Part shown: piece after piece, positions 52,205 to 60,750 of the stretch | Layout of the letters: each line of letters opens with the position of its first letter | How positions within the stretch are numbered: position 1 is the stretch's first letter | Origin: Chloroflexota bacterium | Lineage (GTDB): Bacteria > Chloroflexota > Anaerolineae > Anaerolineales > Villigracilaceae | Direction of reading: 5' to 3' | DNA: 64,000 nt | Assembly: GCA_016213105.1 (NCBI GenBank) | Contig: JACRBN010000019.1 | Span: 248,001-312,000, forward strand | The notes under the pieces: generated by a model | The model's input: only the letters and a program-made list of their open reading frames with translations | The model's database searches: none | Told to the model about the DNA's origin: nothing | Position numbers and translations under genes: made by a program

Positions 52205-54220
52205 ATGTCCGACTCCCTCGGCCAACGACTCAAATTTGCCCGCCAGGAACGCCGCCTCTCCGTCGAGCAGGCGGCCGAGGCCACGCGCATCCGTCCGCAC
52301 TACCTCCAGGCGCTGGAGGCGGATGATTATTCCGTCATGCCGTCCAGCGTGCAGGCGCGCGGATTTTTGCGCAACTATGCCTCCTTCCTCGGCCTGGATT
52401 TGCAGTCCATCCTGGATGAGCTTCAGGCTGCGCGGCCGCAGGAGCAGGTCAGCGGCCCCCTGCCGCAGGTGGATCTGGCGCCCTCCGCGCCCGAAGCGCC
52501 CGAGCGCCCCGCCGTGGAGGAACCCGCCCGACCGCCCCTCTGGCGCTCGTGGCTGGGACGCCTGCGCAGGCCTGAGCCATCGCCCGAGCCTGACTCCGTT
52601 CCCGTCCCGCCCCCGGCGGAGGAGGCGCCGCCCGCGCCCAAACCTGTGATCGTGGAAGAAGCGCCGCCTCCCCTCTCCGCCCTGAGCGATGAACCGACGC
52701 AGCCCCTGTCGCCCGCGCCGCTGGACCTGGAGCCGGCCCCCAAGCCCCGCGGCCGCAGGAAGAAGGCCGAGGAAGCCGTTGAGCCTCCGCCGCCCGCCCA
52801 GGAGCCGTCCACGCGCAAACGCCGCACGAAAAAGGTGGTGGAAGAGGTGCCTGCCGCGCAGGAGCCGATCACCCGCGTGCGCCGCAAAAAGAAGATCGAA
52901 GAACCTGAACCCCTTGCCGAGCCGCAGGCCATCCTGCCCGAGCCGAGCGAGGTTGAAGACCTGGCTGCTGAGCCGCCGCAGGTCGAGTCTCCCGCTGAGG
53001 CGGAGAGTCCGGCCGTTGAGGCGGAGCAGGCCGATGTCCAGGGGGGTGGGGAAGTACGTCCCAGCCTGTTCGCGCGCGTGGGGGCCTGGTTCGCATCCAT
53101 TTCGGCGCGGAGCTTCCGCAAAAAGGCGGCGCCTGAATCCGCTCCCGAGGCGGAGACCGCGCAGGCTGAACCCTCTCAAACGCCCGAGCCGCCTGTTCAG
53201 CCCGCACCTGAGGAGGCCGTTGTTGAATCGGCCGAACCGACCGAGACGGCCGAGGAGATCTTCGCCGAGATCGGCGGGCAGTTGCGCAAACGCCGCGAAC
53301 TGCTCAGCCTGACCCTGGAGGAGATCGAACGCCACACGCATGTGCGGGCGGTTTTTGCGAAGGCGCTCGAAGAGGGCAATTTCGAACAACTGCCCTCGAT
53401 GGTGCAGACGCGCGGCATGTTGACCACCTATGGCACCTTCCTCGACCTGGATACGGACGCCCTGCTGCTGCGCTTTGCCGATGCGCTGCAAGCCGGGCAC
53501 CGCGCGCGCTACCCCGGGAAGACCAGCGGCGAACGCAAGCCGACCCTGGTCAGCTCGACCCTGCCGTCCCTGCGCAGTTTCATGGCGGGCGACGTGCTGT
53601 ATGGCCTGGTCATTGTGCTGGTGATGCTGGTGCTGGTGGTGTGGGGCCTGGGGCGCGTCTTTGCCCAGCAGGCCGAACGGGTGGCCCTGCCGACCGCACC
53701 CTCCATCGCGGATGTGCTGGTGGGCACGCCCCTGCCAACCAGCGTGCAGGAGGTGACCCTGATCCCCGCCGCCGACACGCCCTTCGCCCTGGCCGAGACG
53801 GGCACCCCCGAAGCCACGCTCGAACTCCCGACGCCCAACCTGAACATCAACGTTGCGTTGAACATCATCGCCGCCGAGCGCACCTATATGCGCGTGCTGG
53901 TGGATGGGCAGGAGGTCTTCAACGGGCGCGTGCTGCCTGGCAACGCCTATCCGTTCGAAGCGGTGGAAAGCATCCAGGTGTTGACGGGAAACGGCGCCGC
54001 CCTGCGCGTGACCTACAACGGACGCGACATGGGCCTGCTCGGCACGTTCGGCGAAGTGGCGGATTTTATTTACACTGTCGATTCCATCATCACACCCACC
54101 CCACCCGCCCCGCCGACGGCCAGCAGCACCCCCAACATCACGGCCACGCCTTCGCCCACCCCGTCGCCGACGCCCACCCAGCCTCCTGCGCCCACTTCCA
54201 CGGCCACGCCGCAAAGCTGA
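52205..54220 (+). CDS. RodZ-like membrane protein with two HTH domains
   Basis: 671 aa. HTH_25 domain 1 (about 1-68, SLGQRLKFARQERRLSVEQA, RPHYLQALEADDYSVMPS) is followed by a Pro/Glu/Ala-rich linker of about 270 residues with scattered basic KRRTKK patches. A second HTH_25 domain (about 349-425, GGQLRKRRELLSLTLEEIER) follows, then one transmembrane helix (about 462-487), a DUF4115-like beta domain (about 545-625, MRVLVDGQEVFNGRVLPGN) and a Pro/Thr tail. RodZ links MreB to the envelope; duplication of the HTH is unusual. TACAAT ends 6 bp before the ATG, with no ribosome site. Confidence 0.85.
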   Translation: MSDSLGQRLKFARQERRLSVEQAAEATRIRPHYLQALEADDYSVMPSSVQARGFLRNYASFLGLDLQSILDELQAARPQEQVSGPLPQVDLAPSAPEAPERPAVEEPARPPLWRSWLGRLRRPEPSPEPDSVPVPPPAEEAPPAPKPVIVEEAPPPLSALSDEPTQPLSPAPLDLEPAPKPRGRRKKAEEAVEPPPPAQEPSTRKRRTKKVVEEVPAAQEPITRVRRKKKIEEPEPLAEPQAILPEPSEVEDLAAEPPQVESPAEAESPAVEAEQADVQGGGEVRPSLFARVGAWFASISARSFRKKAAPESAPEAETAQAEPSQTPEPPVQPAPEEAVVESAEPTETAEEIFAEIGGQLRKRRELLSLTLEEIERHTHVRAVFAKALEEGNFEQLPSMVQTRGMLTTYGTFLDLDTDALLLRFADALQAGHRARYPGKTSGERKPTLVSSTLPSLRSFMAGDVLYGLVIVLVMLVLVVWGLGRVFAQQAERVALPTAPSIADVLVGTPLPTSVQEVTLIPAADTPFALAETGTPEATLELPTPNLNINVALNIIAAERTYMRVLVDGQEVFNGRVLPGNAYPFEAVESIQVLTGNGAALRVTYNGRDMGLLGTFGEVADFIYTVDSIITPTPPAPPTASSTPNITATPSPTPSPTPTQPPAPTSTATPQS

Positions 54221-54254
54221 CGCCGCGCATCCTTCCCTTTATAGGAATTCACTC

Positions 54255-55601
54255 TTGTCGAAAAATACCTTTCACCTTGTTTCCCTGGGCTGCGCCAAAA
54301 ATACCGTTGACTCTGATTCGATGGCGCAGCTGCTTTTGAACGACGGCTACCGCATGGTGGACGATCCCGGCCGCGCCAGCGTGCTGATCGTGAATACCTG
54401 CGGCTTTATCGGTCCCGCCAAGCAGGAATCCTTCAACGTGCTGCGCGAGCTGGCCGGCGGCAAACGCGACGGCCAGGTGCTGATCGCGGCGGGCTGCCTC
54501 ACCCAGCGCTACGGCGCGGAGGTGGCGCAGCAGGTCCCCGGCGTGGATGGGGTGCTGGGCACCCGCCGCTGGATGGACATCGTGCAGGTCGTGCGCGAAC
54601 TGCGCGCAGGGCCGCACCCCGAGCCGCTCTATCACCTGCCAGAGGCGGCCACCGTCGGCGCGGACGAAGGCGGCGCACTGCGCGCCTCGATTGCGGGGGC
54701 CAGCGCCTACCTCAAGGTGGCGGATGGCTGCCGCCGTCCGTGCGCCTTCTGCGCCATTCCGCTCATCAAGGGCACGGCCGTCAGCCGTCCGCTGGAGACA
54801 ATCATCGCGGAGGCCAAAAGCCTGCGCGATGACGGCATCCGCGAGCTGATCCTGATCGCGCAAGACACGACAGATTACGGCCACGACCTGGGCATGAAGG
54901 ACGGGCTGGCGGCGCTGCTCGAAGCCCTGACGACCCAGGTCCCCGACCTGGACTGGATCCGCGTGATGTACGCCTACCCGGGCTACGTCACCGACCGCCT
55001 GATCGACGTGATGGCCTCGCAGAAACAGGTGCTGCCCTACCTCGACATGCCGCTCCAGCACGCGCACCCGAAGACACTGGCGCGCATGAAGCGTCCCGCC
55101 AACATCGAATGGGTGCATAACACGCTGGCGAAGATGCGCGCGAAGATTTCGGATTTGTCCATCCGCACCACTTTCATCGTCGGCTATCCGGGCGAGACGG
55201 ACGAGGAATACCAGGCGCTGGTGGATTTTGTCGAGGCGACGCGTTTCGACCGTGTGGGCACCTTCCAGTTCTCGTTCGAGCCTGGCACCACCTCCGAGCC
55301 GCTCGGCGACCCGATCCCCGCCGAGGTCAAGCAGGAACGCTACGAACACCTGATGGAATTGCAGCAGAATATTTCCTTGCAGGTCAACCAGTCCTACGTC
55401 GGCAAAACGCTGGACGTGCTGGTCGAAGGCTTCGATAACGGCATCTCGATTGGGCGTTCCTACCGCGACGCGCCCGAGATCGACGGCCTGGTGCTGATCG
55501 AGGGCAAGGCCAAAATCGGGCAGATCGTTCCCGTCCGCATTACGGGCGCGATGGCCTACGACCTGACCGGTGTGCTGGACAAGGGACCGATTCGAATCTA
55601 A
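54255..55601 (+). CDS. rimO: Ribosomal protein S12 methylthiotransferase RimO
   Basis: 448 aa. Domains: UPF0004 with three Cys (LGCAKNTVDSD, NTCGFIGPA, AAGCLTQRYG), radical SAM with CRRPCAFCAIP, and a C-terminal TRAM domain (about 375-448). ASAYLKVADGCRRPCAFCA and PYLDMPLQHAHPKTLARMKR are characteristic of RimO rather than MiaB. It adds a methylthio group to an Asp of S12 using SAM and two iron-sulfur clusters. It starts 34 bp after the RodZ-like gene, a pairing common in many phyla. Confidence 0.93.
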   Translation: MSKNTFHLVSLGCAKNTVDSDSMAQLLLNDGYRMVDDPGRASVLIVNTCGFIGPAKQESFNVLRELAGGKRDGQVLIAAGCLTQRYGAEVAQQVPGVDGVLGTRRWMDIVQVVRELRAGPHPEPLYHLPEAATVGADEGGALRASIAGASAYLKVADGCRRPCAFCAIPLIKGTAVSRPLETIIAEAKSLRDDGIRELILIAQDTTDYGHDLGMKDGLAALLEALTTQVPDLDWIRVMYAYPGYVTDRLIDVMASQKQVLPYLDMPLQHAHPKTLARMKRPANIEWVHNTLAKMRAKISDLSIRTTFIVGYPGETDEEYQALVDFVEATRFDRVGTFQFSFEPGTTSEPLGDPIPAEVKQERYEHLMELQQNISLQVNQSYVGKTLDVLVEGFDNGISIGRSYRDAPEIDGLVLIEGKAKIGQIVPVRITGAMAYDLTGVLDKGPIRI

Positions 55602-55616
55602 TGCCTGCCCACTGTC

Positions 55617-55750
55617 CGCCCTGAGCGGAGCCGCGCGTTCTGTGCGCAGCTCAGTCGAAGGGCGGGGTGGCTTGGAACCAAACCATTTTTGGAACCCTTG
55701 CGCTTCGACTACGGGGCGGAAGAGCGCCGCCCCTCCGCTCAGCGCGAATG
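55617..55750. repeat. CTGAGCGGAG-family inverted repeat with inner duplicated arms
   Basis: CGCCCTGAGCGGAGCCGCGC and GCTCAGTCGAAGGGC on the left are mirrored by GCGCTTCGACTACGGGG and CCCCTCCGCTCAGCGCGAA on the right. The pair folds into a long cruciform. It lies between convergent genes. Confidence 0.7.
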
Positions 55751-55756
55751 ATCAGC

Positions 55757-55795
55757 ATACAGAACGCCCAACCGTGAAGGTTGGGCGTTCTGTAT
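55757..55795. terminator. Strong bidirectional terminator hairpin
   Basis: A 17-bp perfect stem (ATACAGAACGCCCAACC and its complement) with a GTGAA loop. It lies between rimO and the convergent CopD-like gene, with A/T-rich flanks (AATGATCAGC and TCCCTATG) but weak T-runs. Confidence 0.75.
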
Positions 55796-55798
55796 TCC

Positions 55799-56305
55799 CT
55801 ATGAGGCTCGGGCCAGGGCGGTGGCCGCCAGGATCAGGGCGGAGAGCAACAGGTTGATGCGCAGCAACAGGTTTTCCCTCCGTTGCAGGCGCGCCAATTC
55901 CCCCGGGTCGGCTTTCTCGGCGCGCAGTAGTCCGCGGTGGATGGCAGGGAGCACCTCCCAGGTCTGGATGGCGCTGACCACCACCATCACCACCGACAGC
56001 GAGTGCTTGACCAGGATGGCGATGGACCACTGTCCGCTGGTGGAGAGGAAGCCGTCATAATGCGGGTTGGCGCTCAACTGGAACAGGCCCGTGGCGGCCA
56101 GCAATCCCATGCTGAACCAGGCAATCGGTTCCAGCCGCTTTTGCATTGCCGCCAAAACGGCCAGTTGATCGAATGGTTTGAGTGTCTGCCGAATGGCGGG
56201 CAGGAACAGGATCGAGATCGCGATCAGGCTGCCGATCCACGCCACAGTGGCGAGCATGTGCAGCCAGTAGATCAGCCCCAGCGCCCAAAAGGGAATGGCT
56301 GGCAT
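55799..56305 (-). CDS. CopD-like integral membrane protein
   Basis: 168 aa. Start at 56305 (MPAIPFWALGLIYWLHMLAT). Four hydrophobic helices. IYWLHMLATVAWIGSLIA in helix 1 and LVKHSLSVVMVVVSAIQTW carry His residues placed as in CopD/DUF4149-type proteins that may bind copper or haem. It is related in form to the 3939-4448 protein. It is last gene of a row that starts with the SDR gene; the gap to the preceding gene is 7 bp. Confidence 0.72.
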   Translation of the reverse strand: MPAIPFWALGLIYWLHMLATVAWIGSLIAISILFLPAIRQTLKPFDQLAVLAAMQKRLEPIAWFSMGLLAATGLFQLSANPHYDGFLSTSGQWSIAILVKHSLSVVMVVVSAIQTWEVLPAIHRGLLRAEKADPGELARLQRRENLLLRINLLLSALILAATALARAS

Positions 56306-56312
56306 GGCTCTG

Positions 56313-57305
56313 CTACTGTTCGCTTGGGATTTCAGTTGGGACCGAGGTTGGCACTTCGGTCGGAATTTCCGTCGGGATCTGTGTGGGCGGGTAGCAACTC
56401 TGGTAGGCCTGGTTGAAGTGCTTCGAGGCCACATCGTCCAGGCTGCCGATGGTCGAGGCATTCTGGAATTGGACTACGGCCTTGCACATCTCGTCGCGTT
56501 CGAACAGCCAGTCGCCGTAGCGCATGGAGGCGTAGTAATACCTCTGGCTGGCAGTCATCGTGCCGTCCCACATGCCGGGCCAGCCCGAGTACACCTGGCT
56601 CAGGTAATTCACCGCCTCCTCCCAGTTTACGCCCCAGAAACTGGAGGCGACCAGGTAGGCGCGCGCGCCCTCCCGCAGGCCGTTGGCGTTCTTGTCCAGC
56701 GGGGCAAACCGCTCGGCCAGGGTCAATTCGTAGATGCCGCCCTCCAGGTTGCCCTGTTGGACGATCAGGTCATAGCCGTAGTTGCGCAGGACGAAATAGT
56801 ACATGCCGTCCACCTGGCCGGTCTTGTAGCCGGGGTCGGCCTTGCGCACCTCGTCCAGGGCGACCAGGGCGTTGACCCAGTCCTTGGCCGCAACCAATTG
56901 CTGGGCCTGGGTGAAGATGCCTTCAGCACCGGTCGGGTTGGGGGTGGGAGACGGCGGCGGCGTGGAAGTGGGGGTGGGAACGGTCAGCATGACCAGGATC
57001 TCGGTCAGCTTTTGGGAGGCGCCCGGGTAATTCGGGTCGTTGCTTATGATGAATTCCAGGCGCTGTTTGGCGGCCTCGTAGCGGCCGAACTGGATGTCCA
57101 CCAGCGCATATTGGAATTGCTCGGTCAGTTGCTGGGTGATGACGCTTTCAGAGGCGGCCTGGCGGTCACCGATGGCGAGTTGATACCCGCCATACGTGCT
57201 GATGGCCAGCAGGGCCACCACCCCCAGCACGGATAGGAGATTTCCCAGCCAGCGGGATGGTTTTTTGACTTTGATGGGTTGTGTGCTTTCGGTGGTTTCG
57301 GACAT
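56313..57305 (-). CDS. Membrane-anchored TPR-type protein
   Basis: 330 aa. One transmembrane helix (about 18-42, WLGNLLSVLGVVALLAISTY) is followed by TPR-like helices: LTEQFQYALVDIQFGRYEAA, KQRLEFIISNDPNYPGAS, and AKDWVNALVALDEVRKADPG. A Pro/Thr linker interrupts the repeats, and the tail (PTEIPTEVPTSVPTEIP) is Pro-rich. It is probably a cell-surface assembly factor. Placed between murJ and the CopD-like gene, in the same operon with gaps of 7-21 bp. Confidence 0.72.
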   Translation of the reverse strand: MSETTESTQPIKVKKPSRWLGNLLSVLGVVALLAISTYGGYQLAIGDRQAASESVITQQLTEQFQYALVDIQFGRYEAAKQRLEFIISNDPNYPGASQKLTEILVMLTVPTPTSTPPPSPTPNPTGAEGIFTQAQQLVAAKDWVNALVALDEVRKADPGYKTGQVDGMYYFVLRNYGYDLIVQQGNLEGGIYELTLAERFAPLDKNANGLREGARAYLVASSFWGVNWEEAVNYLSQVYSGWPGMWDGTMTASQRYYYASMRYGDWLFERDEMCKAVVQFQNASTIGSLDDVASKHFNQAYQSCYPPTQIPTEIPTEVPTSVPTEIPSEQ

Positions 57306-57326
57306 GAGCGCGATTATACTCCAGGT

Positions 57327-58832
57327 CTACAGCTTGAAGAGCAGGCGCGCCTCGCGCCAGACCAGCGCCAAAGCGACCAATCCGCCGATGCTCATGCCCA
57401 GCAGGGCGGTCAACACCGCGGAGCCGGGGATGTACAGCGCCAGCAGGTAGGAGATTGCCCCCCCGACCAGGGCCGCGACCAGACCCTTGGCCACCGCTCC
57501 GCCCACGCGGATTGGCTCGTGGGTGCGGTTGGACAGCCAGGTGAACAGGACGATGGCCTCGATCAGCACGGCGATCTCGGCGAAGGCGATGAGGGGGGCG
57601 CCGATATCCTTGAAGAAGGTCACGGCCGTGATGCCAATGCCGAGGAAGATGACCAGCCGCAGCCCGACGGCATACAGCGGGTACAGCGGTTCCTTGCGGG
57701 CATAGAACGAACGCGCCGCCACTTCGTGGATGACGAAGCCGGTCAGGGTGAGCAGGTAGGCGCGGGTGGAGGCTGTCAACAGGGCGGTGCCAGCCTCGTC
57801 GAAGCCGAAGACCGCCCGCACCAGCGGATGGATGCCCGCCGCCATCACGGCCGCGATGGGCAGGGTCACGGCGATCAGGAACTGGAGCGCCTTCTCGATG
57901 GTCTCGCGGAAGCGGGTCCAATCTCCGCGCGCGGCGTATTCGGAGATGGTCGGCAGCAGGGCGGTGGCCAGCGCCGTCCCGATGATCGTCTCGGGCACCT
58001 GCATGACCATCCAGCCGTAGGTCATCGACGTGACTGCGCCGACCTGGTCGAGGCGCGAGGCCAGGTTGTCGCGCGCCAGCACGATGAGCTGGATGCCGCC
58101 CATCGTCAGCAGGCGCGGAGCCATCAATTTGAGAGCCTCGATCAGGCCCGAGTTGCGCAGGTCGAGGGAGGGCGTCCAGCGGAATCCAAACTTGAACAGG
58201 CCGGGGATTTGAATGAGCAGGTGCATCGCCGCCCCGATAACGACCCCGTACACCAGCCCGTGGATGCCATACTTCGGCACCAGGAAGATTGCCCCGAAGA
58301 TCTGCCCGATGTTATACATGGTCGGCGCCAGGGCGGGCAGGATGAAATGCTGGTTGGCCTGCAGGGAGGCCATTACCAGGCCGCTGATCGAGAAGATGAT
58401 CGTGCCAAGCAGGTTGAGGCGCATCAGGTCGGCCAGCAGGGTGCGCTGTTCGGCGCCAAAGCCGGGCGCGATGCCAAGCTCCGCGTCCACGATTGGTTGG
58501 GCGAAGATGGCGATGACCAGCGCGAAGGAACCCGTCACCAGGAAGGCCACATTGGCCACGCGCGAGAACAGGTCCCAGGCCGCGGCGCGATCCTTGCGGG
58601 TCAGATACTCGGTCAACAGGGGGATGAACGCCATCGCCAGCGCGCCGCCCGAGATCAGGGCGAACAACACGTCGGGCAGGTTGTTGGCGGCATTGAACGT
58701 GTCGAGCATCTCCACCGAATCGGCATACTGCCGCGAGATGATGCCCGCGCGCACGAAGGCCAGGATCTTATCAATAAGGAAGAAGAACCCGACAATGAGC
58801 GCGTTACGGCTCAGCTTGGAAAGTTTATTCAT
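57327..58832 (-). CDS. murJ: MurJ/MviN-family lipid II flippase
   Basis: 501 aa, about 14 hydrophobic helices. AFVRAGIISRQYADSVEMLD, FNAANNLPDVLFALISGGAL and AFIPLLTEYLTRKDR correspond to the conserved N-terminal MurJ region, and LLPTISEYAARGDWTRFRET to the mid-protein motif. It flips lipid II for cell-wall synthesis, although related MATE-like flippases of unknown cargo exist. The start overlaps nothing; a zinc-ribbon gene ends 3 bp upstream. Confidence 0.85.
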   Translation of the reverse strand: MNKLSKLSRNALIVGFFFLIDKILAFVRAGIISRQYADSVEMLDTFNAANNLPDVLFALISGGALAMAFIPLLTEYLTRKDRAAAWDLFSRVANVAFLVTGSFALVIAIFAQPIVDAELGIAPGFGAEQRTLLADLMRLNLLGTIIFSISGLVMASLQANQHFILPALAPTMYNIGQIFGAIFLVPKYGIHGLVYGVVIGAAMHLLIQIPGLFKFGFRWTPSLDLRNSGLIEALKLMAPRLLTMGGIQLIVLARDNLASRLDQVGAVTSMTYGWMVMQVPETIIGTALATALLPTISEYAARGDWTRFRETIEKALQFLIAVTLPIAAVMAAGIHPLVRAVFGFDEAGTALLTASTRAYLLTLTGFVIHEVAARSFYARKEPLYPLYAVGLRLVIFLGIGITAVTFFKDIGAPLIAFAEIAVLIEAIVLFTWLSNRTHEPIRVGGAVAKGLVAALVGGAISYLLALYIPGSAVLTALLGMSIGGLVALALVWREARLLFKL

Positions 58833-58835
58833 GGC

Positions 58836-59012
58836 CTAATGTTCGGCGGGCGGCGTGACTTCCATGCCGGGCAGCTTCTCGGCCAGCACCTGCGGCTTGT
58901 GGATCAACAGCGGCAGGCATTGTGGGCAGATGTGCTGCTCCCCACCTTTGAAGTTCAGGTTCAGCAGGGGAATTTGTTCTTCAGTGCGGTCGCAATTCAA
59001 ACAAGTGTGCAT
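58836..59012 (-). CDS. Small zinc-ribbon protein
   Basis: 58 aa. ATG 59012 (MHTCLNCDRTEEQIPLLNLN) is preceded by GGAG 5 bp upstream. Two CxxC pairs (CLNC and CPQC, residues 4-7 and 30-33) should bind one zinc. The short tail is Pro/Glu-rich. It lies in an operon between the SDR and murJ genes. Function unknown; such proteins may be adaptors or transcription-associated factors. Confidence 0.7.
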   Translation of the reverse strand: MHTCLNCDRTEEQIPLLNLNFKGGEQHICPQCLPLLIHKPQVLAEKLPGMEVTPPAEH

Positions 59013-59051
59013 GATGTCTCCAATCATCAATCGCAAATCGTCAATCGTAAA

Positions 59052-59843
59052 TTACATCGTGCCCTTGTACATCCCGCCGTCCACGTTTAGCATCACGCCC
59101 GTGATGTAGGATGCGGCCGGGGAAACGAGGAAGGCGGCGGCGTTGGCGAACTCTTCGGGATGCCCCAACCGCCCGAGCGGACTCTGCTCCGACTGCTTGC
59201 GGATCTCCTCCTCGACCGTGGACTTGTTCGCCGTTGCGCGGGCGGTCATCAACTCTGTGACCCGTTCCGTTTCCGTCCAGCCCGGCAGGATCGAGTTGAC
59301 GCGGATGCCCTCCCGCCCCAGGTCGAGCGCCAGCGACTTGGTCAGGCCGATCGTCCCCGCGCGGATGCTGTTCGAGAGCAGCAGGTTGGCGATGGGCTGC
59401 TTGACCGACATCGACGTGACGGTCAGGATGCTGGCCGCCGACGACTTGCGCAGGTGGGGCAGGGCGGCCTGGATCAGCCGCACGTGCAGCATCAGGCACA
59501 GGTCCACGCCTTTTTGCCAGGCGGCCTCGTCGAGCGTGTCGATGCCCCCGGGCGGAGGTCCGCCCGCGTTGGTGATGAGGATGTCCAGCCCGCTGAAGGC
59601 CTCCACGGTCTGTGCGACCAGCTTCGCGGGCATCTCAGGCAGGCTCACATCCCCCGCCAGCCCAATGACCTGCGCGCCTGTTTCCTTTTGCAGCTTCTCA
59701 GCCACGGCTTGAATCCTGGCTGCGTCCCGCCCGTTGATGGCGACCTTGCAGCCTTCTTTTGCAAGCGCCAACGCAGTGGCGTAGCCCAGTCCGCGGGAAG
59801 AGCCGGTGACCAGGGCGCGTTTGTCTTTGAGTCCTAAGTCCAT
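59052..59843 (-). CDS. SDR-family oxidoreductase lacking the YxxxK motif
   Basis: 263 aa. The NAD(P)-binding GSSRGLGYA and the ITNAGGPPPG motif are present. Catalytic Ser is in TSMSVKQP, but where YxxxK is expected the sequence is LSNSIRAGTIGLTK, lacking Tyr and Lys. This is typical of an atypical FabG-like subgroup with unknown chemistry. The C-terminal YITGVMLNVDGG is standard. Start follows GGAGAC. It is first in the operon leading to murJ, 39 bp before the zinc-ribbon gene. Confidence 0.82.
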   Translation of the reverse strand: MDLGLKDKRALVTGSSRGLGYATALALAKEGCKVAINGRDAARIQAVAEKLQKETGAQVIGLAGDVSLPEMPAKLVAQTVEAFSGLDILITNAGGPPPGGIDTLDEAAWQKGVDLCLMLHVRLIQAALPHLRKSSAASILTVTSMSVKQPIANLLLSNSIRAGTIGLTKSLALDLGREGIRVNSILPGWTETERVTELMTARATANKSTVEEEIRKQSEQSPLGRLGHPEEFANAAAFLVSPAASYITGVMLNVDGGMYKGTM

Positions 59844-59860
59844 TGTGTCTCCTTTATTTC

Positions 59861-59890
59861 GTTGAACGTTAAACGTTTAACGTTCAACGG
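59861..59890. repeat. 30-bp perfect palindrome, related to the E2 linker repeat
   Basis: CGTTGAACGTTAAAC and its exact reverse complement are joined with no loop. A diverged form, ACGTTGAACGTTTAACGTTG, is in the E2 linker at 11314-11333. It sits in the 48-bp gap between the DUF503 and SDR genes. Confidence 0.8.
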
Positions 59891-59891
59891 G

Positions 59892-60173
59892 TTAGATGAT
59901 TTCGATTTTCGTATCCCAGACATCCCCATCTGTCCAGTTCGCGTCCACCCATTTTGCCACACTTTGCAGGGATTGTTCCAGCACAATTTTGTCCGAATTG
60001 AGCATGGCGCAGCCGATGACCGCCTCGCTCCATTTGTCTTGCAAATCCATCTCCGCCACCGAGACGTTGAACTCACAGCGCAGACGGGACATCAACGGCT
60101 TGATGCGTCCGCGCTTGTCCTTGAGGGAGAAACAGGCGGGCAGGTGCAGGTGAAAGGTGAGGGTGGCAATCAT
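59892..60173 (-). CDS. DUF503 (YlxP-like) protein
   Basis: 93 aa, the full family length. IATLTFHLHLPACFSLKDKR, IKPLMSRLRCEFNVSVAEMD and WSEAVIGCAMLNSDKIVLEQ are conserved DUF503 motifs. In other bacteria the family lies in ribosome-maturation operons (near rbfA or infB) and may bind RNA. Here its ATG overlaps the RelE stop as ATGA, making it the third coupled gene of a toxin-antitoxin operon. Confidence 0.85.
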   Translation of the reverse strand: MIATLTFHLHLPACFSLKDKRGRIKPLMSRLRCEFNVSVAEMDLQDKWSEAVIGCAMLNSDKIVLEQSLQSVAKWVDANWTDGDVWDTKIEII

Positions 60174-60448
60174 TTTGATTCGCGGTATACGCCCCCGCGT
60201 GGGCCAATTTCAAGGACGAGAATGATTAGTTGTTCGTCTTCGATGGCGTAGATGATGCGCCATTCGCCGACACGGATTCGATACAGATTTTCGTAGCCCA
60301 AGATATTCTTATATCCCTGCGGACGCGGATCGTTTTTTAGCTCGCGGATGGCAAGGCGAATACGTTCCAGAATGCTGCCATTCAGACGCTTGAGCGCCTT
60401 TTCTGCCTTGCGATGGATGATGAGTTTCCAGCCCCCAGGCTCGGTCAT
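60170..60448 (-). CDS. RelE/ParE-superfamily toxin
   Basis: 92 aa. IHRKAEKALKRLNGSILERI, AIRELKNDPRPQGYKNILG and NLYRIRVGEWRIIYAIEDEQ fit RelE toxins: basic surface, central Arg residues and the YRIRVGEWRIIY strand. RelE toxins cleave mRNA on the ribosome. It is coupled with the antitoxin by an ATGA overlap. It appears intact. Confidence 0.88.
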   Translation of the reverse strand: MTEPGGWKLIIHRKAEKALKRLNGSILERIRLAIRELKNDPRPQGYKNILGYENLYRIRVGEWRIIYAIEDEQLIILVLEIGPRGGVYRESK

Positions 60449-60729
60449 TTTACTTCTCCGCTGCCTTCCAACTCGTCATCGACTTCATCCCAGGCGCGAG
60501 CCACAGACGGGTCGCGCTTCCACTCTTCATAGGCGGCGGCGGCTTCACGTACCGCACGAAATTCCTCCATCTGTTGCTGGAATTCTGCGTAATCGATGGC
60601 GGGAATCAGCACCGCCACGCTCTTGCCGTTGCGTTCGATGATCACATCCCCCTTGCCCGCCAACACCTGATCGAGCAGGTCGCGAAAGCGGGTGCGGGCC
60701 TCGCTGCTTTTAACAGTAATATTGGACAT
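60445..60729 (-). CDS. Phd/YefM-family antitoxin
   Basis: 94 aa. TVKSSEARTRFRDLLDQVLA and DVIIERNGKSVAVLIPAIDY are characteristic of the Phd/YefM N-terminal DNA-binding fold. The acidic C-terminal part (EEFRAVREAAAAYEEWKRDP) would neutralise the RelE toxin. GAAGGAG lies before the start. It should repress its own promoter through the palindrome immediately upstream. Confidence 0.88.
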   Translation of the reverse strand: MSNITVKSSEARTRFRDLLDQVLAGKGDVIIERNGKSVAVLIPAIDYAEFQQQMEEFRAVREAAAAYEEWKRDPSVARAWDEVDDELEGSGEVK

Positions 60730-60750
60730 TTTCTACTCCTTCGTACGAAC

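Noticed and set aside
52187-54214. 675-residue open frame on the minus strand opposite the RodZ-like gene
   Set aside because: Arg/Gly-rich translation with no domain pattern; it mirrors a GC-rich plus-strand gene with clear HTH, membrane and DUF4115-like parts.
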